DNA from: Microcaldota archaeon
GTDB lineage: Archaea > Micrarchaeota > Micrarchaeia > Micrarchaeales > CABMGC01
Direction: 5' to 3'
Assembly: GCA_021835105.1 (NCBI GenBank)
Contig: JAKBQS010000013.1
Span: forward strand, 1-17,712
DNA length: 17,712 bases
Under the pieces are notes generated by a model. That model was given only the letters and a program-made list of their open reading frames with translations, was not told the DNA's origin and ran no database searches. A program made the translations under genes and the position numbers. Positions 1-6,676 of the stretch are shown here, one piece after another; position 1 is the first letter of the stretch, and the number at the start of each line of letters is the position of its first letter.

Positions 1-146
1 AGAAGGACCTCTTCCCCAGGCTTGCGAAGATGCGTGCCCTGTTCGGCTTCGTCTTCTCTGGATATTGGTACTCTATAGACAACGAGGAACGGATAGGTGA
101 AGGGATGAAAAACTTCGAGAGAGCCGTGGAATTGATATTCCATTAA
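1..146 (+). CDS. C-terminal fragment of an unidentified gene
   Basis: An open frame (codons from base 3) runs in from the left edge and ends at TAA 144-146, giving 47 residues. The tail is amphipathic and aromatic (GYWYSIDNEERIGEGMKNF, then RAVELIFH). It is only five bases from the stop codon of the convergent Nudix gene, so the two genes meet tail to tail. The fragment is too short to assign to a family. A helical C-terminal domain, as in many small regulators, would fit, but that is a guess. The start lies outside the window. Confidence 0.55.
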   Translation, partial: KDLFPRLAKMRALFGFVFSGYWYSIDNEERIGEGMKNFERAVELIFH

Positions 147-151
147 GGTTG

Positions 152-622
152 CTATGATTTTTTTACTTCTATGAATTTGCGCTTTTTATGGCTCCTAGAC
201 GATTTCATTATGTATGCAACTGCGTCCTTGGCTATATTCGTACCTAGGTCTTTGTAAGCCCGCCTTAACGGGGCCCATTTATATTCCATTATCTCCCTGC
301 CATCCATTCTTACTTCATCGCCAATCGCTGAACATAGGACATCGAAGAAGAGAAAGTGCTTCTTTTTTGAAAACCACTTTGGGAATATGCCTTCGGCAAT
401 CTCAATTATGCCTAGCGGAATTACATTCAACCCCACCTCCTCGTATGCTTCCCTTGCTGCTGCTGAAAATATGCTTTCTCCGTATTCTATGTGGCCTCCT
501 GGTATATTCCACCCTTTCCATTTTGGCCCTTTTACCAGAAGCATTCTGCCCTGCCTGTTTATTATGAATGTGCCGACTACTGCCTCAGGGTACTTTTTAG
601 ATTTGCCCAAATTTTTACCCAT
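152..622 (-). CDS. Nudix hydrolase (156 aa)
   Basis: Residues 43-65 form a complete Nudix box, G-x5-E-x7-RE-x2-EE-x-G-L: G43, E49, R57, E58, E61, E62, G64. These Glu residues bind the divalent metals that cleave a nucleoside diphosphate linked to another group. The box is preceded by the usual beta strands (LLVKGPKWKGWNIPGGH), and about 156 aa is normal for a single-domain Nudix enzyme. The C-terminus is very basic (RSHKKRKFIEVKKS). The substrate cannot be told from sequence; nucleotide-sugar, (d)NTP clean-up or mRNA-related substrates are all possible. The ATG at 622 lies 6 nt after the stop of the upstream wHTH gene on the same strand, so the two are probably co-transcribed. No strong Shine-Dalgarno is visible. 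Confidence 0.9.
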   Translation of the reverse strand: MGKNLGKSKKYPEAVVGTFIINRQGRMLLVKGPKWKGWNIPGGHIEYGESIFSAAAREAYEEVGLNVIPLGIIEIAEGIFPKWFSKKKHFLFFDVLCSAIGDEVRMDGREIMEYKWAPLRRAYKDLGTNIAKDAVAYIMKSSRSHKKRKFIEVKKS

Positions 623-628
623 TATTTA

Positions 629-1846
629 TTATTTAGCATCAAGAAGGAATCTACTCGGTATTATTATATCGCTTACCAATATACGTGGCTTCCGATCCAT
701 TGATATTATCCCGCTCTCCCTTAATTTATTTATGTACTGGCTTGCATTGCTCAGCTGCAGGCCGCTCTTTTTAGCAATCTCGGATATTGTATACTCGCCA
801 TCACAGAACCTGAGAACGCTTATTACCCTGCGGCTGGAGAGAAGGCCCTGTATATTCTCAAAGTCTATGGAAGATGAAACAACCATCTCCCTGAGTTCTG
901 ATCTCTCGCTGTTCTTCATCTGGTCATCTATATTTGATAGAAGCAGGTAAAGGCGTTCGCAGAAACCAGGAGGCGCTCTGCTTCGCTTGGCCTTTCCTTC
1001 CTTGGATTCAGTTATATCAAGCGTTTGCATCAGTTTGGAGACAGGCCTGATGAATCGCTCTTCTATGGCTTCGATAGTTTGGTTTGATGGATTGTTGTGC
1101 GCCACTATATCCTTAATTTCCGCAAGAGACATTCCGCAGCTTGGTATCTGGTCGTCCTTCTCTATTAAAGGAAGGTCATGCATTGACAGCATCAGGAACC
1201 TTTTTTCTTCCTTCTCCCTGTCTATCTTGCTGAATTCCTGCAGGATCTTCTTTGATGGTACATAATTTACCCAATTGAGCAGGAATATTGTAGGGTTTTC
1301 CATATCATACTTGGTTACTTTCCGATAGTTCTTTGAGAGGTATATGTCGAACGGGCGCTCTATGAATCGGTATAGAGGTTCGGGTTTGTCAAGAGTCAGC
1401 TCGTCCTTTGAGAGCTTTAGCCTTGCGAGCATGGAATAGAACTCGAGATACAGGGATGTATCCTTTGTAAGGTTTAGCCATATATCTGATGATTTTATTA
1501 CTCTTATTCTGTCCTTTTCTGCGCCAAACATCTCCAGAAGGCGCCATATCTCTTCTATCAGGTATCCGGGATAGCCACCTGAGATAGTGCGCTGCCTCAT
1601 AAGCTTGTTAGACGATATGTACTTATGCGCCACTATGTTGTTATCGTGTATCAGAAGAGAGACTGTGTGCCCGAGGTTCGTAAGCGCCGAGGTTATTGCA
1701 AGGGTGCGTATTGAAAAGTAGTTTGGAGTGATATATGTTATCGGAACCAGCACGTGATGGGGCTGGTAAAAAGGAAATTTAGTTCCTTCTGGGTAGGATA
1801 TCGACTCCTTAAGGTATTCTGCCCATGTCTCCTTTTTTATCGGCAA
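629..1846 (-). CDS. 405-aa protein with C-terminal winged helix and possible class I synthetase-like N-terminus
   Basis: The product is not recognised as a named family. Residues about 340-393 (VISVLRFCDGEYTISEIAKK onward, through SNASQYINKLRESG) read as a winged helix-turn-helix of the ArsR/MarR type. Residues about 30-75 (VLVPITYITP..FSIR..LTNLGHTVSLLIHDNN) have the strand-helix-strand texture of a class I aminoacyl-tRNA synthetase/nucleotidyltransferase Rossmann fold, but with FSIR where HIGH would be. No KMSKS is visible; SCGMSLAEIKDIV (237-248) lies in roughly the region where one might be sought. This N-terminal comparison is weak inference. The start is TTG 1846: the frame is closed by TAA a few codons upstream and there is no ATG nearby. 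It is the first gene of a two-gene minus-strand unit with the Nudix hydrolase and is divergent from the radical SAM gene. A DNA-binding regulator that senses a nucleotide-like ligand would fit. Confidence 0.6.
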   Translation of the reverse strand: MPIKKETWAEYLKESISYPEGTKFPFYQPHHVLVPITYITPNYFSIRTLAITSALTNLGHTVSLLIHDNNIVAHKYISSNKLMRQRTISGGYPGYLIEEIWRLLEMFGAEKDRIRVIKSSDIWLNLTKDTSLYLEFYSMLARLKLSKDELTLDKPEPLYRFIERPFDIYLSKNYRKVTKYDMENPTIFLLNWVNYVPSKKILQEFSKIDREKEEKRFLMLSMHDLPLIEKDDQIPSCGMSLAEIKDIVAHNNPSNQTIEAIEERFIRPVSKLMQTLDITESKEGKAKRSRAPPGFCERLYLLLSNIDDQMKNSERSELREMVVSSSIDFENIQGLLSSRRVISVLRFCDGEYTISEIAKKSGLQLSNASQYINKLRESGIISMDRKPRILVSDIIIPSRFLLDAK

Positions 1847-1937
1847 TCTAAGGCACCTAGATTATTCTAACTGTATTATATTTTTAATATAATATTATTT
1901 ATATATTTGCCTTAAAAAGATTTTGGTCAAATAATTA
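1847..1937. promoter_or_regulatory. AT-rich divergent promoter between the wHTH and radical SAM genes
   Basis: This 91-bp stretch is very AT-rich and carries overlapping TATA-like runs. A plus-strand TATA box (tttatatat, 1898-1906) sits about 35 bp before the TTG start at 1938, so that transcript would have a short leader or none. On the minus strand, the TATA-like core around 1875-1894 lies about 35 bp from the TTG start at 1846. The core 1875-1894 is imperfectly palindromic and recurs inverted downstream of the radical SAM gene. Confidence 0.5.
1875..1894. repeat. Left copy of a 20-bp AT-only inverted repeat
   Basis: The 20 bases here are the exact reverse complement of 3013-3032, so the two copies flank the radical SAM gene head to head. 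The element contains only A and T and is nearly self-palindromic, so chance similarity between AT-rich promoter regions is a real alternative. Confidence 0.4.
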
Positions 1938-2957
1938 TTGATTGCTGTGCATGAAGAATCTTTAATTAGGACTGTCGCCGAGAAGGAATCGAGGCGGGAT
2001 CTTATAAACATACGCATAGATAAGACGGTTCCTGAGAAGGTACGTATATCAAGGAGGGTTTGCAATGAGAATTGCATTTTTGACGCAGATACGGATGGCA
2101 AGTGTCATGATGATGTATTTCAGCTTGGAGACAGAGCTGCGCTATCAAATTCAGAGTTTGTAGGGCTGGTTGAGAGGCTTGTTAAGATAACAGGTAAGAA
2201 GGCTCTTGTGCATATTGCAGGAGACGGAGAACCTACCCTTCTTGATGAGGAACTGGTTGATTTTGTCAGGAAGCTTAAGTCTTCTGAATCTGTAAAGTCG
2301 GTAAAGCTTACCTCCAATGGAACAAGGCTTTCCTATGGAAAAAAGCCTCTTGCGTATAGGCTTAAGGAAGCTGGTTTGGATGGACTGAATCTATCGCTTC
2401 ACTCGCTCAGAAAAGAAGAATTCAGGAAAGTTACAGGAATAGACGCGCTTGAGCTTGTCATTAAGGGACTTGATGTAGCGATAGCTGCAGGTTTGTCGGT
2501 GAGCATAAATTGCGTAGTAAGAAAGGAGACTTTTAATGAGATCGATGATTATGTGGATTTATCATCGAATAAGAGAATAAGGATAAAGATGTTCTCCATG
2601 CTCTCTTTCAGCAAGGATACGCAGAGGTACTATGACTCCCTTCTGGATGAGATGATTAGTAGGTTAGACGCTGCTGCTACTTACAAGATACCTTACAGTT
2701 ATCCTTATGGGGGCCAGATATTCAGCATACGCGGAGGGGTAATTGAGGTAAAGGACTCCAGGAACAATACCTGCCCCAATTTATCATGCAAGGTAAGGGA
2801 TATCTGCACAGAAGGATGCCGGTACCATGCGAGGATAACCAGAAATGGGCTACTGCAGCCATGCGGAGTTAGGACGGATAATGTAGTAGATATGTTATCT
2901 TCTTCAGTAACTGATGTGAATGTTAAGGACGCCCTGAAAAGCGGAGGGAAGTGCTAG
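1938..2957 (+). CDS. MoaA-like radical SAM protein with altered cluster motif (339 aa)
   Basis: The family signature is clear: GDGEPTL (95-101, the GGEP SAM-binding strand), LTSNGT (124-129), GLDGLNLSLHS (146-156) followed by FRKVTG (162-167), and a C-terminal cysteine set C279, C284, C290, C294, C309 ending in ITRNGLLQPCG, which resembles the auxiliary-cluster region of MoaA (GTP 3',8-cyclase). The N-terminal motif that should be CxxxCxxC reads C42-N-E-N-C46-I-F-D49: the third cysteine is Asp. The next cysteine is C56. The DNA reads cleanly (tgc aat gag aat tgc att ttt gac), so no frameshift explains it. Either Asp49 or C56 completes the [4Fe-4S] cluster, or cluster chemistry is lost. The reaction is unknown and no other molybdopterin gene is nearby. 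Start: TTG 1938, just after an in-frame TAA at 1932; GTG 1947 is an alternative. No Shine-Dalgarno is seen and the message is probably near-leaderless. Confidence 0.8.
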   Translation: MIAVHEESLIRTVAEKESRRDLINIRIDKTVPEKVRISRRVCNENCIFDADTDGKCHDDVFQLGDRAALSNSEFVGLVERLVKITGKKALVHIAGDGEPTLLDEELVDFVRKLKSSESVKSVKLTSNGTRLSYGKKPLAYRLKEAGLDGLNLSLHSLRKEEFRKVTGIDALELVIKGLDVAIAAGLSVSINCVVRKETFNEIDDYVDLSSNKRIRIKMFSMLSFSKDTQRYYDSLLDEMISRLDAAATYKIPYSYPYGGQIFSIRGGVIEVKDSRNNTCPNLSCKVRDICTEGCRYHARITRNGLLQPCGVRTDNVVDMLSSSVTDVNVKDALKSGGKC

Positions 2958-3012
2958 AATTTTGTCTAGGTGCGCGAGTGAAGGCACTGAAGTATATATA
3001 ATTTGCTTATAT

Positions 3013-3032
3013 TATTATATTAAAAATATAAT
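3013..3032. repeat. Right copy of the 20-bp AT-only inverted repeat
   Basis: Exact reverse complement of 1875-1894, lying 55 bp after the stop codon of the radical SAM gene. It is embedded in a wholly AT-rich stretch (about 2993-3060) that also carries a TATA box. Confidence 0.4.
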
Positions 3033-3048
3033 TTTTATTATATAATAA

Positions 3049-3059
3049 ACTATATAAAT
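3049..3059 (+). promoter_or_regulatory. TATA box upstream of a possible small transcript
   Basis: The sequence actatataaat matches the archaeal TATA consensus and predicts transcription starting near 3080. No gene starts at that point. The region 2958-3264 (307 bp) has no convincing gene and holds this TATA box, the 3123-3145 hairpin and a T-tract terminator. A 52-codon open frame (3066-3224) exists, but its ATG lies upstream of the predicted start site and its C-terminus is Phe-rich only because of the T-tracts. Confidence 0.4.
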
Positions 3060-3122
3060 AAGCATATGCATGATACTAGCGTAAGTTGTGCGTATTTTAT
3101 TATCACCAACCCCCACTGTATT

Positions 3123-3145
3123 GCGTGCATATCTTATATGCACGC
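3123..3145 (+). ncRNA. Perfect 10-bp hairpin in the intergenic region, possible small RNA element
   Basis: The arms gcgtgcatat (3123-3132) and atatgcacgc (3136-3145) are exact reverse complements around a 3-nt ctt spacer. Arms with half GC in such AT-rich surroundings are unlikely by chance. The hairpin lies between a TATA box (3049-3059) and two seven-base T-runs (3197-3212), so a transcript of roughly 3080-3210 would carry it. It could equally be a palindromic operator. No known RNA family is recognised. Confidence 0.35.
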
Positions 3146-3196
3146 GTACTATTTCTTTCAGCTTTCACTTGCTTTGCCTGTTGTCTTGTTTTGTGG

Positions 3197-3212
3197 TTTT
3201 TTTGGTTTTTTT
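3197..3212 (+). terminator. Double oligo-T terminator
   Basis: Two runs of seven T separated by GG (3197-3203 and 3206-3212). Archaeal RNA polymerase terminates at oligo-T runs without needing a hairpin. The run ends just before the TATA box of the next gene, so it separates two transcription units. Confidence 0.45.
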
Positions 3213-3226
3213 ATGCTATGGTAACT

Positions 3227-3234
3227 TTTAAATA
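3227..3234 (+). promoter_or_regulatory. TATA box of the 59-aa gene
   Basis: tttaaata, preceded by aact, is a near-ideal archaeal TATA element. It lies about 35 bp upstream of the ATG at 3265, giving a predicted leader of about 9 nt. This is a main reason for calling the short gene real. Confidence 0.5.
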
Positions 3235-3264
3235 CTAGGATAGCATTTAGAGAATTGTGATAGA

Positions 3265-3444
3265 ATGAGATTCAGACAACAGAGTGCAGAAGGTGCACAA
3301 ACGTCTGCAAAGGTTTTGAAGAATATAGAACCAGGAGCAAGGGAAGAACTAATGTCAAATAAGCGCGGGCCTGTAGAACTTAGCGATGTGGAGAAGTTCA
3401 GGATACAGCTTGAGGCCCGAAGAAATGCTTTTGGCAAAAAGTAG
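3265..3444 (+). CDS. Small charged protein of unknown function (59 aa)
   Basis: ATG 3265 to TAG 3442-3444 encodes 59 residues. The protein is highly charged and predicted helical, without a hydrophobic core segment. It starts MRFRQQSAEGAQTSAKVLKN, has a middle PGAREELMSNKRGPVELSD and ends RRNAFGKK. I do not recognise the family. Support for a real gene comes from the strong TATA box at 3227-3234, the nearly leaderless arrangement and the T-rich stretch after the stop (3449-3464). It sits alone between the putative small transcript and thrS. The basic ends and small size would suit a nucleic-acid- or ribosome-associated protein, but nothing shows this directly. Confidence 0.55.
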   Translation: MRFRQQSAEGAQTSAKVLKNIEPGAREELMSNKRGPVELSDVEKFRIQLEARRNAFGKK

Positions 3445-3654
3445 CCTAAGAATGTGATTTCTTTTTCTAAACTCTAATAGATAGCTTCTTTGATTTTTGC
3501 CTGCCGCTATTGTGCAGCTGCATACTGGGGGTTTTGTTGCGCTCCAATTCCTTGCTGGACTTGGAAAGAAATATAAGTCTGCTTTGCTTACTCTGAATGT
3601 TGTTCGTTTTTATGTATTTTGACATATGGATTGGAGCATTGAAAGGCGTGGTCG

Positions 3655-5526
3655 ATGAAGATACTAGAGCTTGATGTTGAGAAAATAGCATTCTCTCCGA
3701 TAAAGATAGAGGCTGAACCGCATGACGAAGCAGAGGCGAAAGAAGTAAGCGTGAGCGACGCGCTTGCGGTGCTTATAAGTGTTGAGAAGGGCGATGACGA
3801 ATCTGCTGCAGACTCTGCAGTAGAGGATATAAGCAATCTTATGGATCGACTAAAGCGCAAGAGGCTGGTCCTGTACCCTTATGCGCATCTCAGCAATAAC
3901 CTCATTGGGCCTGCAGAGGCAAAGAGGATTATGGATTATATGTATGAGAGGATTGGCGCTAGATACGAAACGGTTAAGGCACCTTTCGGATGGAACAAGA
4001 AGCTGATGCTTGATATAAAAGGCCACCCTCTTGCAGAACAGGCGAGGAGCTTTTCCCCTGTTCAAAAAGAGGCACACGGAAACGATGAAGAATCACATGC
4101 GCTTGCTGAGGAAGATAAGGTAGTCTCTACTTGGTATATACTTGATGAAAAGGGGAAGCTCTGGCCTTATTCAGAGTTTGATTTCTCAAAGAGTGCCAAC
4201 CTGAAGAAGTTTGCAGATTACGAAATAAAGAAAGTGCGCACATACACAACCGAACCGCCGCATATAGCATATATGAAGAGGCTGCAGCTTGTTGGATATG
4301 AACCAGGTTCGGATTCCGGGAATTTCAGGTACTATCCGAACGGGAAGCTTATGAAGTCTCTTCTGGAGAGTTATGTCACTTCCAGAGTGATAGGTTACGG
4401 GGCAGTAGAAGTCGAGACGCCAATAATGTATGATTATGCGCATCCTGCGCTCAAAGAGTATCTGCACAGATTCCCTGCAAGGCATTATGTGCTAAAATCA
4501 GATGACAAGGAATACTTCCTGCGGTTCTCAGCTGATTTCGGGCAGTTTCTCATGGCGCACGATGCAACAATATCATATAAGCATCTTCCTTTCAAGTTCT
4601 ATGAGCTGACCAGATACAGCTTCCGACGGGAAAAGAGTGGGGAACTCGCAGGACTTAAGAGGCTTCGTGCATTCTCAATGCCAGATATGCATACGCTTTG
4701 TGAAAATCTTGGACAGGCAATGTCCGAATTCAGGAGCCAGTTCAGGTTCTGTGTTGATGTTCTTCAAGGTATTGGGATAGGCATGGACAAGTATGAGGCT
4801 GCATTCAGGTTCACTGAAGATTTCTGGAGGGACAATCCTGACTTCATAAAAGAGATAGTCTCAAAGGAACTTAAGAAGCCGGCATTGATAGAGATGTGGA
4901 ACTTCAGGTACGCATACTTTGACCCTAAATTTGAATTCAACATAATAGATTCTGCAGACAAAGCTACTGCACTTGCAACTGTGCAGATAGACCATGAGAA
5001 CGGGAAGAGATATGGGATGAGTTATGTAGATAGCAGTGGCAGCAGGAAATATCCCATAGTTCTCCATTGCAGTCCGAGCGGCGCCATAGAGAGAGTCATA
5101 TATGCATTGCTCGAGCTTGCAGCTGTTGACGAAACGAATCACAGAACGCCTATGCTTCCGTTGTGGCTAACTCCTACGCAGGTGAGGGTTCTGCCGATAT
5201 CTGATAAATTTATGCAGCAGGCTGTGGATATAGCAAGCTCTTTTGCGAAAAATGGCGTGCGCGCAGACGTTGATGACACAGACAATACATTGAACAAGAA
5301 GATAATGAATGCAGAGAAGGAATGGGTGCCTTACATATGCGTTGTTGGAGAGAAAGAGATCGCTAGTGGCACAGTAGCAGTAAGGATAAGATCAGAGAAG
5401 GACAAGAAAGGCCTTAGCATGACAGTTGAGGATTTATCTAATAAGATAAATGAATTGACTATTGGAATGCCAAAGGCGCCGCTCACGTTGAATATACTTC
5501 TATCTAAGAGGCCGTATTTCAGCTGA
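3655..5526 (+). CDS. thrS: Threonyl-tRNA synthetase, archaeal type, with Asp at the zinc-Cys position
   Basis: Charges tRNA-Thr with threonine in the cytoplasm. Its 623 aa match the archaeal family length. Residues 1-140 are the archaeal editing domain that removes mischarged serine: YPYAHLS (74-80) with H78, KAPFGWNKK (108-116) and KGHPLAE (122-128). The class II catalytic core follows: motif 2 FYELTRYSFRREKSGELAGL onward to RLRAFSMPDMHTLC, and motif 3 HCSPSGAIERVIYALLE. Residues from about 510 form the anticodon-binding domain (PLWLTPTQVRVLPIS onward). Zinc ligands should be Cys-His-His. H346 (MPDMH) and H471 (HCSP) are present with the right spacing (52 and 125 residues), but the Cys position reads FSAD294FGQF, Asp instead of Cys. 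The gene is monocistronic, with TATA-like sequences at 3569-3577 and near 3608-3621 and no clear Shine-Dalgarno. The stretch 3445-3654 holds only this promoter and a T-rich end of the previous gene. Confidence 0.96.
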   Translation: MKILELDVEKIAFSPIKIEAEPHDEAEAKEVSVSDALAVLISVEKGDDESAADSAVEDISNLMDRLKRKRLVLYPYAHLSNNLIGPAEAKRIMDYMYERIGARYETVKAPFGWNKKLMLDIKGHPLAEQARSFSPVQKEAHGNDEESHALAEEDKVVSTWYILDEKGKLWPYSEFDFSKSANLKKFADYEIKKVRTYTTEPPHIAYMKRLQLVGYEPGSDSGNFRYYPNGKLMKSLLESYVTSRVIGYGAVEVETPIMYDYAHPALKEYLHRFPARHYVLKSDDKEYFLRFSADFGQFLMAHDATISYKHLPFKFYELTRYSFRREKSGELAGLKRLRAFSMPDMHTLCENLGQAMSEFRSQFRFCVDVLQGIGIGMDKYEAAFRFTEDFWRDNPDFIKEIVSKELKKPALIEMWNFRYAYFDPKFEFNIIDSADKATALATVQIDHENGKRYGMSYVDSSGSRKYPIVLHCSPSGAIERVIYALLELAAVDETNHRTPMLPLWLTPTQVRVLPISDKFMQQAVDIASSFAKNGVRADVDDTDNTLNKKIMNAEKEWVPYICVVGEKEIASGTVAVRIRSEKDKKGLSMTVEDLSNKINELTIGMPKAPLTLNILLSKRPYFS

Positions 5527-5528
5527 AG

Positions 5529-5566
5529 CCCATTTTGAATGGGTCAGATGCGGGTGTCTCTTTTAA
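5529..5566 (+). terminator. Possible thrS terminator: hairpin plus T-rich run
   Basis: A perfect 6-bp stem cccatt/aatggg (5529-5534 / 5538-5543) with a 3-nt loop begins 2 nt after the thrS stop. A T-rich run follows (tctctttt, 5557-5564). A second small inverted repeat, atacac (5570-5575) / gtgtat (5584-5589), lies just beyond. Confidence 0.35.
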
Positions 5567-5755
5567 ATCATACACAGCCATGGGTGTATAATTTTCGAGT
5601 TAAATGATTCTTTCTATTCTGATTGCCAGCTTCCCATATGTATCGCCTGAGAACATTGCTGGCGATGTTGTTTGCATGAAAGTAGTATGATTTGGCAATT
5701 CGTGGAAAGCATTAAGTAAGTTAATTAAGAATACACTTTATAAGGTTCTGATAGA

Positions 5756-6181
5756 ATGCGATTGAATAAAGCCTACAATAAAGTTCATTGGCTGCGCTTT
5801 TCCCTTTCGTTTTTCGCTCTTCTTAATGTTGCTAGCCATTTGTTCTCAAGCCCTGGAGCAAACAGCCAGGTTACATTCTGGCTGGAAACAGAAGTTGCTT
5901 TTTACTCCATAATAGGAGTAGTATATCTCCTCGGGCTGCGGATATGGTATCTGCCCGCAGTGCTTTACAGCTTATTAAACATAGTTATATTTTTCCTAGC
6001 AGCATTCGTTATACTACCAGGCATAACGACGCAACTGCTTGTAGGTCACGTAGCATTTGCGCAGTATAGCTATGGAAGAGGTGTTTCTCTTGTGGCATGG
6101 CTATACCTCATAATTTTCGGCGCGGCGGCCATCAAATACGACAAAGGATCAGAAATAAATACAATGCTAACACGAAGCTGA
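5756..6181 (+). CDS. Four-helix membrane protein of unknown function (141 aa)
   Basis: Hydrophobic stretches at about 11-31, 43-62, 64-88 and 107-127 suggest four transmembrane helices with short loops. The basic start MRLNKAYNK points to the N-terminus inside, and the tail KYDKGSEINTMLTRS would then also be cytoplasmic. No catalytic motif is visible, and the family is not recognised beyond the general look of small DoxX-like or DUF membrane proteins. It stands alone between thrS and tRNA-Glu. Possible TATA elements lie at 5720-5728 (ttaattaag) and 5735-5743, the latter too close to the ATG unless a downstream TTG is used. The 230 bp upstream hold only the thrS terminator and these elements. 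Confidence 0.7.
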   Translation: MRLNKAYNKVHWLRFSLSFFALLNVASHLFSSPGANSQVTFWLETEVAFYSIIGVVYLLGLRIWYLPAVLYSLLNIVIFFLAAFVILPGITTQLLVGHVAFAQYSYGRGVSLVAWLYLIIFGAAAIKYDKGSEINTMLTRS

Positions 6182-6385
6182 TCAGGATATGATTTTGACA
6201 GGCATGAATATGGAGCCGGCCAGCTCTCCGGTACGGCTATGGATATACAAATTTTATTGCTAACCCAAATATGTGGAAAAAATAATCCCAATCTTTTCAA
6301 ATTTTACTAATTACGCAATAAATCTTAAGTATCACTTCTTATCTAATAGAGCTATTTTAACCTATTCTGATGACGGAGGCTCACC

Positions 6386-6483
6386 ACTAAATTATAAGGC
6401 ATCCAAAATCTTGATATTTGATATAGCCAAAAAATGAGTTGCGGAGAACAGGATTCTTAGCCTCTTACTATGTTATGCTAAGA
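6386..6483 (+). other. Intergenic stretch with a TATA-like box and a 7-bp hairpin
   Basis: The 358 bp between 6182 and 6539 contain no plausible gene. On the plus strand, aaattataagg (around 6388-6398) resembles a TATA box, and tcttagc/gctaaga (6455-6461 / 6477-6483, loop 15 nt) could form a stem. A GC-rich patch with a short inverted repeat (agccg/cggct) lies near 6213-6239. None of this matches an RNA family I know. Confidence 0.2.
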
Positions 6484-6539
6484 TTATATTAGAAAAAGGT
6501 AACATTTGAGGCTTCTATATATAACCCCAAGAGTAAATT

Positions 6540-6613
6540 GCTCCGACCGGGATTTGAACCCGGGTTTCAGCCGTGAGAGGGCTGCATCCTTGACCGGACT
6601 AGATTATCGGAGC
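6540..6613 (-). tRNA. tRNA-Glu (anticodon CTC)
   Basis: On the minus strand the sequence folds as a cloverleaf: acceptor GCTCCGA/TCGGAGC (7 perfect pairs); D-arm ATCT/GGAT with the GG dinucleotide in the loop; anticodon stem CAGCC/GGCTG with loop CTCTCAC; a four-base variable region; and T-arm CCGGG/CCCGG with loop TTCAAAT. The anticodon CTC (plus-strand 6575-6577) reads GAG. The discriminator is A (complement of 6539) and CCA is not encoded. The sequence closely resembles typical archaeal tRNA-Glu. There is no intron. A minus-strand TATA box (ctataaaaat, complement of about 6640-6650) lies about 30 bp upstream of the 5' end. Confidence 0.95.
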
Positions 6614-6676
6614 TTATGTACAGTACTTATTAACCATTATTTTTATAGGTTTCTGGCTGTTATGCCTGATTCTATA

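Noticed and set aside
387..950. 187-aa plus-strand open frame
   Set aside because: It is antisense to the Nudix gene, whose complete catalytic motif shows that the minus strand is the coding one.
3066..3224. 52-codon open frame with a hydrophobic, Phe-rich C-terminus
   Set aside because: The ATG lies upstream of the start site predicted from the TATA box, and the Phe-rich end comes from the T-tract terminator. The hairpin and T-runs fit a non-coding transcript better.
3513..3522. 10-bp palindrome tgcagctgca upstream of thrS
   Set aside because: Short and isolated; no second copy close by that would suggest an operator, and a related gctgcagc occurs elsewhere by chance.
6365..6420. Possible C/D box sRNA (ctgatgacgg resembling a C box)
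   Set aside because: The first base does not match the C-box consensus and no CTGA D box follows at a suitable distance.
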